A stretch of DNA of 64,000 nucleotides from positions 4,013,825-4,077,824 of the forward strand of contig NZ_CP101751.1 of NCBI RefSeq assembly GCF_024496085.1, given 5' to 3'. Under the pieces are notes generated by a model. It made no database searches. It saw nothing but the letters and a program-made list of their open reading frames with translations, and had not been told where the DNA came from. This DNA comes from Flavobacterium cerinum. GTDB taxonomy: Bacteria > Bacteroidota > Bacteroidia > Flavobacteriales > Flavobacteriaceae. Of this stretch, positions 50,010-60,514 are shown one piece after another (the first letter of the stretch is position 1; every line of letters starts with the position of its first letter). The translations under genes and the position numbers were made by a program.

Positions 50010-50957
50010 TTAGAAAGCGACTGCACTTTCTGAAAAAACAATTCCGTTTAGCAATTCGGATGCTTTCATCCTTTTCTTACCCGGGAACTGTAATTGCAAA
50101 ATTGTGATATAACCGTCCGATACCGCTACTTTAATTTCTTTTTTAGTCGTTTGTATCGTTCCCGGAACTAACGAATGTTGCGCTTCTTCAAAAGCGGTTT
50201 CATAAATTTTAACATTCCATTCCTGATCATTATCTTTTACAAAACACCAGGCAGCCGGATACGGACTAAGTCCTCTTACCAAATTGTGAACAGTTAATCC
50301 GTTTTGACTCCAGTCTATTTTACAATTGTCTTTATTCAGTTTATAAGCCGTTTTAATATCAGCGCTTTCGGATTGTATTGTTGTTGTCGCTTCTTCTTTT
50401 TCAATAAGCTGTAACGTTTTTACAACGGTATCCTGACCTAACATCATTAAGCGATCATGTAATTCACCGGCTGTTTCATTAGCACCGATTTCCGTCTCAG
50501 CCCGTAAAATCATTGCTCCGGTATCAATCTTATCATCAATAAAAAATGTTGTTACACCTGTTTTGGCTTCACCGTTGATAATCGCCCAGTTAATCGGAGC
50601 CGCTCCTCTATATTCCGGTAATAAGGACGCATGAAGATTAAAGGTTCCTAATGCCGGCATTTTCCATACCGCTTCCGGAAGCATTCTAAAAGCAACCACT
50701 ACCTGTAAATTAGCATTCAAACTTTGCAATTCCGATAAAAACTGCGGATCTTTTAAATTCGTTGGCTGCAAAACCGGCAATCCTTTTTCAAGTGCGTACT
50801 CTTTTACCGCCGAATATTTTATCTTTTGCCCTCTTCCGGCCGGCTTATCCGGCGCTGTAATCACAGCAGCAATTTCATAATGATTCTGATATATAGTGTC
50901 AAGAATCCCGACAGCAAACTCGGGTGTTCCCATAAATACGATACGTAATGCCTTCAT
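50010..50957 (-). CDS. fmt: Methionyl-tRNA formyltransferase
   Basis: A 315-aa enzyme formylating initiator Met-tRNA with 10-formyl-THF. Blocks: RIVFMGTPEFAVGIL, ITAPDKPAGRGQKI, catalytic region AFRMLPEAVWKMPALGTFNLHASLLPEYRGAAPINWAI (Asn and His of the formyl site) and FIDDKIDTGAMI. C-terminal OB-like domain present. Begins exactly at the base after the recQ stop, so the two are co-transcribed. Confidence 0.96.
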   Translation of the reverse strand: MKALRIVFMGTPEFAVGILDTIYQNHYEIAAVITAPDKPAGRGQKIKYSAVKEYALEKGLPVLQPTNLKDPQFLSELQSLNANLQVVVAFRMLPEAVWKMPALGTFNLHASLLPEYRGAAPINWAIINGEAKTGVTTFFIDDKIDTGAMILRAETEIGANETAGELHDRLMMLGQDTVVKTLQLIEKEEATTTIQSESADIKTAYKLNKDNCKIDWSQNGLTVHNLVRGLSPYPAAWCFVKDNDQEWNVKIYETAFEEAQHSLVPGTIQTTKKEIKVAVSDGYITILQLQFPGKKRMKASELLNGIVFSESAVAF

Positions 50958-52853
50958 CTATTTTAGAATATATTGATTTTGTTTGTTTATGGTTATACTA
51001 TTGTGTTCCAACAATAATTGTAATGCAAAGATAGTCGCATCCGGCGTTACTTGTAATCTGTTTTCTATTTCCCTTGAAGTTAACGGTCCGCTTTGGAGTA
51101 ATCCGACAATTTCCTCCGCTATCCTACCCGGATTAGCATACTCCTCTTTCTTACTCATGCAAACGGAACAGATTCCGCAATCCGCAACATTGGTTTCCCC
51201 GAAATATTCTAATAAAAATCCGCTTTTACATTGCTTTTTATCCGCCACATAAGCAATAACGGTATCCAACTGCTCTATTTTAAGATTATTCTGTTTTTCC
51301 AGAAACGTAACCAATCGGTTAATCACACGATCATCTTCCCGTGCCTCATTAAATGTAAGCTGACTATCATTTGCCTGGCTTTTATAGCTGATACTCTCTT
51401 TATCCCGCAACACCGTTAAAATCTGATGCACTTTTTCCTCCGATACATTTGCTTTACGGGCAATTAAGGACGTATTAATCCCAACTTCCATATCATATAT
51501 TCCGGGATAGTTTCTTAAAATCGAAACAATGACATCCTCGTGCGCCCGGTTCAGACTGATATAACGAATGATTTCTTTACTATCCAGCAAAAATTGTATC
51601 GTGATCTTTTCCGAAAAATTAGCCGACAAACTAACCACACCTTGCCGGTCTAAAAATTGAAGCGCATTAAACGTCTTTAAAACCGGAAACTGATATTGTG
51701 CACAAAATCGGTTGAGATTAAAAACAAAAGTTTCATTAAACCCTTCGCCGTAAGCTACCTGAAAATAATTATTCAATTTTAGATATACCAATTTCAGAAA
51801 AGCTTTATCCGGCAATACTTCTATAAACTGATTTTTGGAAGAAGCAATATCTGACGGCGCAACCAATATAACGGCAAACGCTTTGGCGCCATCCCTGCCC
51901 GCACGTCCGGCTTCCTGATAATAATTTTCAAGATTGTCCGGCAATTGAGTATGAATGACCGTTTTAACATCCGGTTTATCGATTCCCATTCCAAAAGCAT
52001 TGGTTGCAATCATCACCTGAGCTTTATTTTCAAGCCAACGCTGCATTTGCTGTTCTTTTTCTTTTGCCGGTAATCCGCCGTGATAAAATGTGGTCGTAAA
52101 TCCTAAATTAGTCAATTGTGAAGCCAATTCATGGCAGGATTTCCGATTTCTGACATAGATAATGGATGATTCGGGATTTTTAGCCAGTATTTGCTGTACG
52201 CGATATAATTTATCTTCCGTTTCAAACACCATATAGGCTATATTCTCACGAGCAAACGATTTTTTAAAAAGCACGGGATTATTTAACCCTAACTGTACAC
52301 AAATGTCTTCTTGTACTCTTTTAGTAGCCGATGCCGTCAAAGCAAGAAAGGGCACTTTAGGATAGTATTCTTTTAAAGCGGCTATTTTCAGATAAGCCGG
52401 CCGGAAATCATGTCCCCATTGCGAAATACAATGCGCTTCATCGATTGCAATAAGGCTGATCGGTAAACTTTTAATCCGCTCTACCACCCATTCCGACTGT
52501 AATCGTTCGGGGGAAAGGTATAGAAATTTATAATTTCCGAACTGGCAATTATCCAACAAATCAATAACCTCATCAGCAGCAATTCCTCCGGTAAGTGCAA
52601 TGGCTTTAATATTTCGCTTTTGAAGGTTCTGAACCTGATCTTTCATTAAAGCAACCAAAGGCGAGACAACCAGACAAATACCCGGAAGCAGCATTCCCGG
52701 AACCTGAAAACAAATGGACTTCCCGCCGCCGGTTGGCAACAGGGCAAACGTGTCCTTTCCGTCAAGAACCGACTGAATAATAGCGTCCTGCGGAACCCGA
52801 AAACTATCGTATTTCCAGTATTTCTGAAGTATCTGTAAAGCTTCGGACATCAA
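50958..52853 (-). CDS. recQ: ATP-dependent DNA helicase RecQ
   Basis: A 631-aa 3'-5' helicase. Helicase motifs: Walker A LPTGGGKSICFQ, SPLVALMKDQ, DEAHCISQWGHDFRPAY, TASATKRV, IIYVRNRKSC, GMGIDKPDVKTVIH and QEAGRAGRDG; a zinc-binding region follows (Cys in KQCKSGFLLEYF and CGICSVC); the C-terminus is a winged helix without a clear HRDC domain, as in several Bacteroidota. Operon with fmt. Start uses the first of two Met codons. Confidence 0.96.
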   Translation of the reverse strand: MMSEALQILQKYWKYDSFRVPQDAIIQSVLDGKDTFALLPTGGGKSICFQVPGMLLPGICLVVSPLVALMKDQVQNLQKRNIKAIALTGGIAADEVIDLLDNCQFGNYKFLYLSPERLQSEWVVERIKSLPISLIAIDEAHCISQWGHDFRPAYLKIAALKEYYPKVPFLALTASATKRVQEDICVQLGLNNPVLFKKSFARENIAYMVFETEDKLYRVQQILAKNPESSIIYVRNRKSCHELASQLTNLGFTTTFYHGGLPAKEKEQQMQRWLENKAQVMIATNAFGMGIDKPDVKTVIHTQLPDNLENYYQEAGRAGRDGAKAFAVILVAPSDIASSKNQFIEVLPDKAFLKLVYLKLNNYFQVAYGEGFNETFVFNLNRFCAQYQFPVLKTFNALQFLDRQGVVSLSANFSEKITIQFLLDSKEIIRYISLNRAHEDVIVSILRNYPGIYDMEVGINTSLIARKANVSEEKVHQILTVLRDKESISYKSQANDSQLTFNEAREDDRVINRLVTFLEKQNNLKIEQLDTVIAYVADKKQCKSGFLLEYFGETNVADCGICSVCMSKKEEYANPGRIAEEIVGLLQSGPLTSREIENRLQVTPDATIFALQLLLEHNSITINKQNQYILK

Positions 52854-52907
52854 ATAAATATTACGAAAAACCTTGAAACGGATTGTTCAGGGTCCAACTT
52901 CTATGGA

Positions 52908-53531
52908 TTATCTTGAAAGTTTGTCTAAGATAAAAAGAATTCTGTTATCTACAGTATCGCGCGGCACCTCAATTAAGTTGTAACCGTATTTTTCATAAGT
53001 TTCAACAAGGTGTTCGTGAATCAGAATAGCTTGTTCGTAACTTTCATAACGGGCATCGTCGCTAATGTAAATATCTTCCCAGGGCGGAAGAATAAAAATT
53101 CCGGTATATTGGTGTTCCCGGCAGGCAGCATCGAAAAAAGCAGGATATGAATCACCGATGTAATGCATATAAGCCAGTACATCCGGAATACCGCGGTCCA
53201 GAAAAACGATACCGGCCTTTTCCTGAGTTGCATTTACAAACTGTTTTTTTCTGCCTTCCAGTAATAATTCGCTGAATAAAAGTGGTTTCTCAAGAAAAAG
53301 TTGTTCGATTCCTTGTTTGCGGGCCTCTAAAGTTACTTCGCGTGAAATTTCAGGATAACAAGTATATCCTTTTTCCGTAAGACTGTTGATTAGCGTGGTT
53401 TTCCCCGATCCGGGGCCGCCAATTATAACGATGATTTCCTTATCCACTTTTTGAAAATAAGGCGCAAATTTACATTTTTTTGTGGAATGAACAGAAATAG
53501 TTTTTAATTTTATGATTTCAGGTTCCTTCAA
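52908..53531 (-). CDS. P-loop NTPase of the AAA_28/NadR-like kinase type
   Basis: A 207-aa ATP/GTP-binding protein with Walker A IGGPGSGKTT (about 37-46), a FLDRGIPDVLAYMHYIG block containing an acidic partner, and a lid region with RYESYEQA. This matches the small kinase-like ATPases (AAA_28) common in Bacteroidota, of unknown substrate. The first ~28 residues precede the fold; a GTG at about 53,447 would give a shorter, equally plausible start. Confidence 0.8.
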   Translation of the reverse strand: MKEPEIIKLKTISVHSTKKCKFAPYFQKVDKEIIVIIGGPGSGKTTLINSLTEKGYTCYPEISREVTLEARKQGIEQLFLEKPLLFSELLLEGRKKQFVNATQEKAGIVFLDRGIPDVLAYMHYIGDSYPAFFDAACREHQYTGIFILPPWEDIYISDDARYESYEQAILIHEHLVETYEKYGYNLIEVPRDTVDNRILFILDKLSR

Positions 53532-53588
53532 ATTATAGGAACAGACCTTGATTATTCATAACTCTAACGTATATTTGCTTTTATTTTT

Positions 53589-53879
53589 ATGAAGATGGAT
53601 AAAAAGACAGAAGAATTTTACCACAGACTTAAAGAAGAATTAACCAATTCGACACTATGGCCTTCCGAATATTTGTTTAAATTTATTGTTCCTGCCGATA
53701 CTGAAAAAGTGCAGACGATCGAAAAATCGTTCGACGGCATGGGAGCTGTAATCCAGACACATCATTCCAAAACAGGTAAATACACCAGCGTTTCAATAAA
53801 CGTAACCATGCAAAGCGCACAAAGCGTAATTGACAAATATTTGGAACTTACTAAAATAGAAGGCATTATTTCGCTATAA
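53589..53879 (+). CDS. DUF493 (YbeD-like) family protein
   Basis: A 96-aa ferredoxin-like protein of the DUF493/YbeD family, with WPSEYLFKFIVPAD, HSKTGKYTSVSINVTM and SVIDKYLELTKIEGII. Family members bind small ligands or regulate a lipoate-related step in other phyla; no function is set in this phylum. Followed after 12 bases by the DUF4290 gene, thus an operon with murA further on. Confidence 0.88.
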   Translation: MKMDKKTEEFYHRLKEELTNSTLWPSEYLFKFIVPADTEKVQTIEKSFDGMGAVIQTHHSKTGKYTSVSINVTMQSAQSVIDKYLELTKIEGIISL

Positions 53880-53891
53880 AGGGGAGGAACT

Positions 53892-54608
53892 ATGAAATAC
53901 AATCCAGAAGAGGCAATATATTTTCTTGAATACAATGCCGAAAGGCCGCATCTGATTATTCCGGAATACGGACGCCATTTGCAAAAGTTGATTGATCAGG
54001 CAACGGCTATCGAAGATCGGGAAGAACGCAACAAAGCAGCCCGATATATCATTTCGGTGATGGGAAGCCTTAATCCGCATTTAAGAGATGTTCCCGATTT
54101 CCAACACAAATTATGGGATCAGCTTTTTATTATGTCTGATTTTAGACTGGATGTCGATTCGCCTTACCCGATACCGAGCAAAGAAGTGCTGAATCAAAAA
54201 CCGGATCGCTTAGCCTATCCGCAGAATTTTCCGAAATATCGTTTTTACGGTAACAATATCAAGTATATGATCGATGTTGCCAATAAATGGGAAGACGGAG
54301 ATTTGAAAAGCGCTCTGATTATGGTTATCGCTAACCATATGAAGAAATCCTACCTGAGTTGGAATAAAGACACCGTAAAAGACGAAGTGATTTTCGAGCA
54401 CTTATACGAATTATCAGGAGGCCAGATCAATCTGCTAAAAACAGATGAGGAATTATCCAACACAACCGATCTGATGCGCGTAAACAAAAAGCAATCCAAC
54501 AAAACACAGTTCGGAAACAAACAGAACAACAATAATAATAACAATAAGAAAAATTATTCCAACCAGAAGAATAATAACAATAAGAACAATAATAACCGAA
54601 AAGCTTAA
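53892..54608 (+). CDS. DUF4290 protein with Asn-rich tail
   Basis: A 238-aa protein restricted to Bacteroidota: helical core (MKYNPEEAIYFLEYNAERPHL... ARYIISVMGSLNPHLRD... PDFQHKLWDQLFIMSDF) and a low-complexity Asn/Lys tail (residues ~205-238). The function is unknown. The core block is conserved, the tail expendable or variable. Gene order DUF493-DUF4290-murA is a recurring neighbourhood. Confidence 0.9.
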   Translation: MKYNPEEAIYFLEYNAERPHLIIPEYGRHLQKLIDQATAIEDREERNKAARYIISVMGSLNPHLRDVPDFQHKLWDQLFIMSDFRLDVDSPYPIPSKEVLNQKPDRLAYPQNFPKYRFYGNNIKYMIDVANKWEDGDLKSALIMVIANHMKKSYLSWNKDTVKDEVIFEHLYELSGGQINLLKTDEELSNTTDLMRVNKKQSNKTQFGNKQNNNNNNNKKNYSNQKNNNNKNNNNRKA

Positions 54609-54622
54609 TTTTCTTTCGAAAC

Positions 54623-55930
54623 ATGGGAACATTTAAAATAGAAGGGGGAATAAAATTAAAAGGAGAAATTACCCCTCAGGGCGCTAAAAATGAGGCGCTG
54701 CAAATATTGTGTGCAGTATTGCTAACACCGGAAAAAGTAACTATTTCGAATATTCCCGATATTATCGATGTTAATAAATTGATCACCCTATTAGGAAATC
54801 TTGGCGTAAAAATCCAGAAAATCGGATCCAATGCCTATACATTCCAGGCCGATGACGTTAACCTGAAATACCTGGAATCAATCGATTTTAAAGATGAAGG
54901 AAGAGCATTACGCGGTTCGATTATGATCGTAGGTCCGTTATTGGCCCGATTCGGAAAAGGTTATATCCCAAAACCGGGCGGAGACAAAATCGGAAGACGT
55001 CGTCTGGATACCCACTTCGAAGGTTTTATCAACCTGGGAGCTAAATTCAGATACAATAAAGAAGATTATTTCTATGGAGTTGAAGCTGAAAAGCTAAAAG
55101 GCGCTTATATGTTATTGGATGAAGCTTCGGTTACCGGAACTGCTAATATCGTAATGGCTGCTGTTCTTGCAGAAGGAAAAACCACAATTTATAATGCTGC
55201 CTGCGAACCGTATTTACAGCAATTATGTAAAATGCTAAACGCTATGGGGGCCAAAATCACCGGAATCGGTTCCAATTTACTGGAAATCGAAGGTGTAGAA
55301 AGCCTGGGCGGATGCGAACACCGAATTTTACCGGATATGATCGAAATCGGATCATGGATCGGTTTAGCCGCGATGACGCAGAGCGAAATCACCATTAAAG
55401 ATGTAAGCTGGGAAAATTTAGGTGTTATCCCGAATACCTTCCGAAAACTGGGAATCACACTTGAGAAAAAAGGAGACGATATCTACATTCCGGCTCATGT
55501 TGACGGATATGAAATCAAAACGGATATCGACGGATCTATCCTTACCATTGCCGATGCGCCGTGGCCCGGATTTACACCCGACTTATTAAGTATTGTATTG
55601 GTCGTTGCTACACAAGCTAAAGGCGAAGTACTGATTCACCAAAAAATGTTTGAAAGCCGTTTATTCTTCGTGGATAAATTAATTGATATGGGCGCTAAAA
55701 TTATTCTTTGCGATCCGCACAGAGCGACTATCATCGGACATAACTTTAAATCACAGTTAAAAGCCACCACAATGTCATCACCGGATATTCGTGCGGGAAT
55801 TTCATTGTTGATTGCTGCTTTATCGGCTAAAGGAACCAGTACCATCCAAAATATCGAGCAAATCGATCGCGGATATGAAAAAATTGACGAACGTTTACGG
55901 GCTATCGGAGCGAATATCGTTCGCGTTTAA
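54623..55930 (+). CDS. murA: UDP-N-acetylglucosamine 1-carboxyvinyltransferase, Asp variant
   Basis: A 435-aa enzyme for the first committed step of peptidoglycan synthesis. The active-site loop reads RGSIMIVGPLLARFG then KPGGDKIGRRRLDTH: Asp121 stands at the position of the fosfomycin-target Cys115 of E. coli. The Asp form is active and is known from several fosfomycin-insensitive bacteria. Conserved N23/K22 region (GAKNEALQIL) and the C-terminal RAGISLLIAAL block are intact. Follows DUF493-DUF4290 directly. Confidence 0.97.
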   Translation: MGTFKIEGGIKLKGEITPQGAKNEALQILCAVLLTPEKVTISNIPDIIDVNKLITLLGNLGVKIQKIGSNAYTFQADDVNLKYLESIDFKDEGRALRGSIMIVGPLLARFGKGYIPKPGGDKIGRRRLDTHFEGFINLGAKFRYNKEDYFYGVEAEKLKGAYMLLDEASVTGTANIVMAAVLAEGKTTIYNAACEPYLQQLCKMLNAMGAKITGIGSNLLEIEGVESLGGCEHRILPDMIEIGSWIGLAAMTQSEITIKDVSWENLGVIPNTFRKLGITLEKKGDDIYIPAHVDGYEIKTDIDGSILTIADAPWPGFTPDLLSIVLVVATQAKGEVLIHQKMFESRLFFVDKLIDMGAKIILCDPHRATIIGHNFKSQLKATTMSSPDIRAGISLLIAALSAKGTSTIQNIEQIDRGYEKIDERLRAIGANIVRV

Positions 55931-55994
55931 CCCTATATACATTTACAACAAAAGAGCTGAATTCGTCTGAATTTGGCTCTTTTGCTTTTGAAAC

Positions 55995-56765
55995 ATGGAA
56001 ACGACTACCCTACTTTTACTATGTCTGGCTGCTTTTATAGCCGGTTTTGTAGACGCTATTGTTGGCGGCGGCGGATTAATACAAACTCCGGCCGCTTTGA
56101 TCTTATTACCTAATTATGCCGTATCTTCCGTGATCGGGTCGTTAAAAATTCCTGCTTTTTGCGGCACTTCTTCGGCTGCTTATCAATATCTCAAAAAAGT
56201 GACCGTCAAATGGCGTTTGTTTTTATTGATGGCCGTTTTAGCTTTCGCTTCGGCTTTTGCCGGATCACAAGTACTCACAATGGTTAGTAATGACTTTATG
56301 AAGCCGTTGCTTCTCGTTATTTTAATCGCTCTGGCTATTTATACATTTGTCAAAAAGGACTTTGGTCAACGTAAAGAACAAGCCGAAATCAGTTATAAAA
56401 CAGTCGTGATTCGAGCGGCTATTATCAGTTGTATTGTCGGTTTTTACGACGGGTTTATCGGTCCCGGAACCGGAAGTTTTTTCGTTGTGGGTTTTATTTC
56501 CCTTTTAGGAATGGATTTCCTTCAGGCTTCCACCAATGCAAAGCTGGTCAATCTGGCTACCAACTTCGGATCGATCTGTTTGTTTCTGCTAAAAGGAAAA
56601 ATCATCTGGATGATTGCACTACCAATGGCCGTCAGTAATGCTTTAGGCGGTTGGATCGGTGCCAAACTTGCTATTAATAAAGGAAACGGTTTTATCCGGA
56701 TTTTCTTCCTGATCGTTGTAATCGGAACTTTAATCCGGTTTGCCTACGATATATTCTTTCAATAA
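55995..56765 (+). CDS. TSUP-family (TauE/SafE) transporter
   Basis: A 256-aa membrane protein with about eight hydrophobic segments and the family hallmarks: FIAGFVDAIVGGGGLIQTPAALI at the N-terminus, IPAFCGTSSAAYQYL, and the second repeat FYDGFIGPGTGSFFVVGFISLLG. Members export or import sulfonates, sulfite or other anions; specificity is unclear. Terminated by a strong hairpin in convergence with hisS. Confidence 0.92.
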   Translation: METTTLLLLCLAAFIAGFVDAIVGGGGLIQTPAALILLPNYAVSSVIGSLKIPAFCGTSSAAYQYLKKVTVKWRLFLLMAVLAFASAFAGSQVLTMVSNDFMKPLLLVILIALAIYTFVKKDFGQRKEQAEISYKTVVIRAAIISCIVGFYDGFIGPGTGSFFVVGFISLLGMDFLQASTNAKLVNLATNFGSICLFLLKGKIIWMIALPMAVSNALGGWIGAKLAINKGNGFIRIFFLIVVIGTLIRFAYDIFFQ

Positions 56766-56796
56766 AAAAAGACTGTCTTTGCGGACAGTCTTTTTT
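56765..56796. terminator. Bidirectional terminator
   Basis: A 13-bp stem (56,765-56,777 with 56,784-56,796) flanked by A- and T-runs, between convergent genes ending at 56,765 and 56,816. Confidence 0.92.
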
Positions 56797-56815
56797 ATAT
56801 TTTAGCTCTGATGGA

Positions 56816-58186
56816 TTATCCTAATATAGTTTTCAGTTCGTCAAAACCTACTTTACGTTGTTCACCCGATGTTAAATCTTTTACAGCATATTCATTATTT
56901 GCAATTTCTTCAGCTCCAACAATCACAGCATAAGGAATACCGCGTTTATCGGCATATTGAAACTGTTTTCCGATTTTAGCATTGTTCGGATATAGTTCTA
57001 CTTTGATTCCCGCTTTTCGCAATTCTCCGATCGCTTTCATCGAATACAAAGCTTCCGCATCACCAAAATTCAGAAACAAAGCTTTTGATGTTGCCGTAAC
57101 CGTTTCCGGAAATAAATTAAGTTCTTCCAGAACCAGGTAAATTCGATCTAAACCGAAAGAAATCCCTACACCACTCATATTTTTCAGTCCGAAAATACCG
57201 GTCAGGTCATCGTAACGACCTCCACCGCCAATCGATCCCATCGCTACCGTTTTTGGCGCGGCTACTTCAAAAATAGCTCCGGTATAATAATTTAATCCGC
57301 GAGCCAATGTTACATCCAGATCCAAAGCCGATTTATCCAATCCTAAAGCGGTAACATTTTCGCAGATAAAACGCAATTCTTCCACTCCTTTTAATCCTTC
57401 TTCCGAAGCAGCTAACAGGCCGGATAATTTTTCGATTTTTTCCGTGATTGATCCGGTAAAATTAAATAACGGCTGTACTTTTTGAATCGCTTCTTCTGCA
57501 ATTCCTTTTTCAGCCATCTCTTTTTTTACACCGTCCTCACCTATTTTGTCCAGTTTATCCAATGCAACCGTAAAATCGATCAATTTATCTTTAGCGCCGA
57601 TTACCTCTGCAATTCCGGATAAAATTTTTCGGTTATTGATCTTAATCGTCACACCATCTAATCCTAAAGCGGAAAATACACTATCGTATAATTGCACCAG
57701 TTCCACCTCCTGCCATAATGAAGTTGATCCGACTACATCGGCATCACACTGATAAAACTCTCTGAAACGACCTTTCTGAGGTTTATCCGCGCGCCAAACC
57801 GGTTGAATCTGATAGCGTTTAAACGGAAACTCGATTTCATTCTGGTGTTGTACAACATAACGTGCAAACGGTACGGTTAAATCATAACGCAACGCTTTTT
57901 CTGAAATCTGAGCCGTTAGTTTAGCACTATCTTTGGCTTCCAAAAATCCCTCATTGGCTTTTGCCAGAAAATCACCGGAATTTAAAATTTTAAAAATCAG
58001 ACGATCGCCCTCTTCCCCGTATTTTCCCATTAAGGTTTCCGAATTTTCAAAAGACGGTGTTTCGATCGGTTGAAATCCGAATTTTTCAAAATTGGACTTA
58101 ATAATGGTAAATATATAGTTCCTTTTTGCCACCTCAATAGGTGAAAAATCACGTGTTCCTTTCGGTATACTTGGTTTTTGTGCCAT
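56816..58186 (-). CDS. hisS: Histidyl-tRNA synthetase
   Basis: A 456-aa class II aminoacyl-tRNA synthetase. Motif 1 ([26 protein letters not shown]), motif 2 ([25 protein letters not shown]), the histidine-binding [15 protein letters not shown] and motif 3 ([18 protein letters not shown]) are all intact, with a C-terminal anticodon-binding domain ([11 protein letters not shown] ...). Monocistronic. Confidence 0.97.
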   Translation of the reverse strand: MAQKPSIPKGTRDFSPIEVAKRNYIFTIIKSNFEKFGFQPIETPSFENSETLMGKYGEEGDRLIFKILNSGDFLAKANEGFLEAKDSAKLTAQISEKALRYDLTVPFARYVVQHQNEIEFPFKRYQIQPVWRADKPQKGRFREFYQCDADVVGSTSLWQEVELVQLYDSVFSALGLDGVTIKINNRKILSGIAEVIGAKDKLIDFTVALDKLDKIGEDGVKKEMAEKGIAEEAIQKVQPLFNFTGSITEKIEKLSGLLAASEEGLKGVEELRFICENVTALGLDKSALDLDVTLARGLNYYTGAIFEVAAPKTVAMGSIGGGGRYDDLTGIFGLKNMSGVGISFGLDRIYLVLEELNLFPETVTATSKALFLNFGDAEALYSMKAIGELRKAGIKVELYPNNAKIGKQFQYADKRGIPYAVIVGAEEIANNEYAVKDLTSGEQRKVGFDELKTILG

Positions 58187-58411
58187 TTTAAAATTGAAAA
58201 TTTAATTGTCGAACATCCGGACAGTTTCGTTATGAACTTCCTGTTTTCCTGTTATGCAAATATCTTACTTTTTAAAATGATCTCCGTTCCATTTTTAAAA
58301 AAAAGCGACATCCCTTTGACAGTTTCGGTCAACATTACTCCTTAGGATATTATTCTTACACATTTTAAAAGAAAGTGTGTAACAAAATCTGTATTTTAGT
58401 GACAAATTAGC

Positions 58412-59656
58412 ATGATGTTCGGATTATTCAGAGAAAATACAAAAATTGCATTGGGCGCGATCAAAAGTCAATTACTGCGCACCATTCTTACCGTTATGAT
58501 TATCGCAATAGGAATCACCGCACTGGTTGGTATCCTTACTGTGGTTTCGGCACTTGAAAATACGATTGCGAAGGATTTTGCTTCGATGGGTGCCAATACC
58601 TTTTCAATCAGTCAATACGATTTATCTTCTCAGATCAACAATAATGATCCGAACCGAAAAGTGAACCCGATTATCAGTTATCCGGAAGCCCGGGCTTTTC
58701 AGGAAAAATACAATTATCCGTTATCGACGACTTCGCTTTCATTTACGGCTACCAGCAAAGCCGAAGTAAAATATGAATCCCAAAAAACCGATCCGGAAAT
58801 CACCATTGTAGGTGTTGATGAAAACTTTTTACCGAACAAAGGATTAGAAACTACAAAAGGACGAAACTTTACCGGTTTTGATGTCAAAAACAACAATTTT
58901 GTTTGTATTCTCGGATCCGATTTTGAAAAAGGGCTATTTAAAGATACCAATGCAATCGACAAAACCATTTCGATTCGAGGTGCTCGTTTTAAAGTGATCG
59001 GCGTATTAAAAGAAAAAGGATCCACATTCGGGAACAGTCAGGATTTAAGAGTCCTGATTCCAAACCAGATTGCCCGTTCCATTTTTTCAACTCCAAATAT
59101 CAATTATGATTTAAGTGTTATGATCGGCCAGAAAGAAATGATCGATCAGGCGATTGATGATGCTACAATCACGATGCGAAAAATACGAAAACTAAATCCT
59201 GTGGAACAGAACAATTTCGGGATTGAGCGCAGTGATGACCTGATCAATACTTTATTATCCAATACACAGTTTCTAGGTTATATTGCATGGGGTGTCGGTG
59301 TTATCACTATTTTCGGTTCCTCTATTGCGCTAATGAATATCATGTTGGTTTCCGTAACGGAAAGAACACGTGAAATCGGAGTACGTAAATCGCTTGGAGC
59401 AACAAAGAATACGATTGCCTGGCAGTTTTTTACAGAAACACTTGTTATCGGACAGCTCGGCGGATTGGTTGGTATTTTACTTGGAATTTCGGTCGGTTTT
59501 ATTATTTCGGTCGCGATCAAGTTTAGCTTTGTCATACCGTGGATGGCCATTTTTGCCGCTTTTGCGACCACTTTTATCGTTGCGATTGTATCCGGTTTAT
59601 ATCCGGCCATTAAAGCCTCAAAACTAGACCCGGTAGAAGCCTTACGTTACGAATAA
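58412..59656 (+). CDS. ABC transporter permease (MacB/FtsX type)
   Basis: A 414-aa inner-membrane permease: N-terminal TM (LLRTILTVMIIAIGITALVGILTV), a MacB-type periplasmic core domain (PCD) of ~220 aa, then three C-terminal TM helices with the FtsX signature (NIMLVSVTERTREIGVRKSLGATKNTIAWQF). The partner ATPase is not adjacent. Likely exports peptides, lipoproteins or antibiotics. Its last ten bases overlap prmC on the opposite strand. Confidence 0.92.
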   Translation: MMFGLFRENTKIALGAIKSQLLRTILTVMIIAIGITALVGILTVVSALENTIAKDFASMGANTFSISQYDLSSQINNNDPNRKVNPIISYPEARAFQEKYNYPLSTTSLSFTATSKAEVKYESQKTDPEITIVGVDENFLPNKGLETTKGRNFTGFDVKNNNFVCILGSDFEKGLFKDTNAIDKTISIRGARFKVIGVLKEKGSTFGNSQDLRVLIPNQIARSIFSTPNINYDLSVMIGQKEMIDQAIDDATITMRKIRKLNPVEQNNFGIERSDDLINTLLSNTQFLGYIAWGVGVITIFGSSIALMNIMLVSVTERTREIGVRKSLGATKNTIAWQFFTETLVIGQLGGLVGILLGISVGFIISVAIKFSFVIPWMAIFAAFATTFIVAIVSGLYPAIKASKLDPVEALRYE

Positions 59657-60513
59657 GATTTTCGTACCGCTTTCGTCATTCGATCGTTTTCATAAATATC
59701 TTTACGAAGTTCGATGTTTTCAAAAGCATATTCCTGCAACAAATCTTCCATTTCTTTTCCGAGATATTGATTGATTTCAAAGAATAACAATCCGTTTCGG
59801 TTTAGATTTTTAGTTGCCAGTTGTGTTATTTTACGATAAAACAAAAGCGGATCGTGATCCTCAACAAATAAAGCCAGATGCGGCTCGAAATCCAGTACGT
59901 TTTTAGCAATTTCCTGTTTTTCCAGATTTCGGACATACGGCGGATTTGACACAATGATATCAAATGTTTCCGACAATATATCGGTATTCAGTATATCCTG
60001 GTGCCAAAAAGTGACTGATGCTTCATTTTGTCGGGCATTTCTACGGGCCACTTCCAGTGCTTTTTCCGAAACATCAATAGCAAAAACTTCGGCTTCCGGC
60101 AAATTTTTCGCTAATGAAACCGCAATACATCCGCTTCCGGTACCGATATCCAGAATTTTTATCTTTCGATCCCCAGCTATTTCAGGTACCGAATTGATAA
60201 TCCATTCAACCAATTCTTCCGTTTCAGGACGCGGAATCAAAACGTTTTCATTTACATAAAACGGCAATCCGAAAAATTCCGTTTCTTCAAAAATATACTG
60301 AATCGGTTTTTCTTCTTTTAACTGATGTAATACCGTTTCCCATTGCAGCAATTGCATTCCGTCCAGTTCAAAATCCGGCTTCAATACTAAATCCACCCGT
60401 TTCATCTGATGAAAAGCTTCCAGTGTGATATAGAAAAAACTATCGATTTCCTTTTCATCGTAAACCGGTAATAATTCTGTTTTAAAATAATCGCGATACT
60501 CTTTTAATAACAT
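59647..60513 (-). CDS. prmC: Release factor glutamine methyltransferase
   Basis: A 288-aa SAM-dependent enzyme modifying the GGQ Gln of release factors RF1 and RF2. Motif I ILDIGTGSGCIAVSLAK, NPPY motif IIVSNPPYVRNLE and the conserved HFEPHLAL-type loop (LDFEPHLALFVED) are clear. N-terminal helical RF-binding domain is present. Two bases separate it from the downstream end of the GNAT gene, same strand. Confidence 0.96.
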   Translation of the reverse strand: MLLKEYRDYFKTELLPVYDEKEIDSFFYITLEAFHQMKRVDLVLKPDFELDGMQLLQWETVLHQLKEEKPIQYIFEETEFFGLPFYVNENVLIPRPETEELVEWIINSVPEIAGDRKIKILDIGTGSGCIAVSLAKNLPEAEVFAIDVSEKALEVARRNARQNEASVTFWHQDILNTDILSETFDIIVSNPPYVRNLEKQEIAKNVLDFEPHLALFVEDHDPLLFYRKITQLATKNLNRNGLLFFEINQYLGKEMEDLLQEYAFENIELRKDIYENDRMTKAVRKSYS

Positions 60514-60514
60514 C

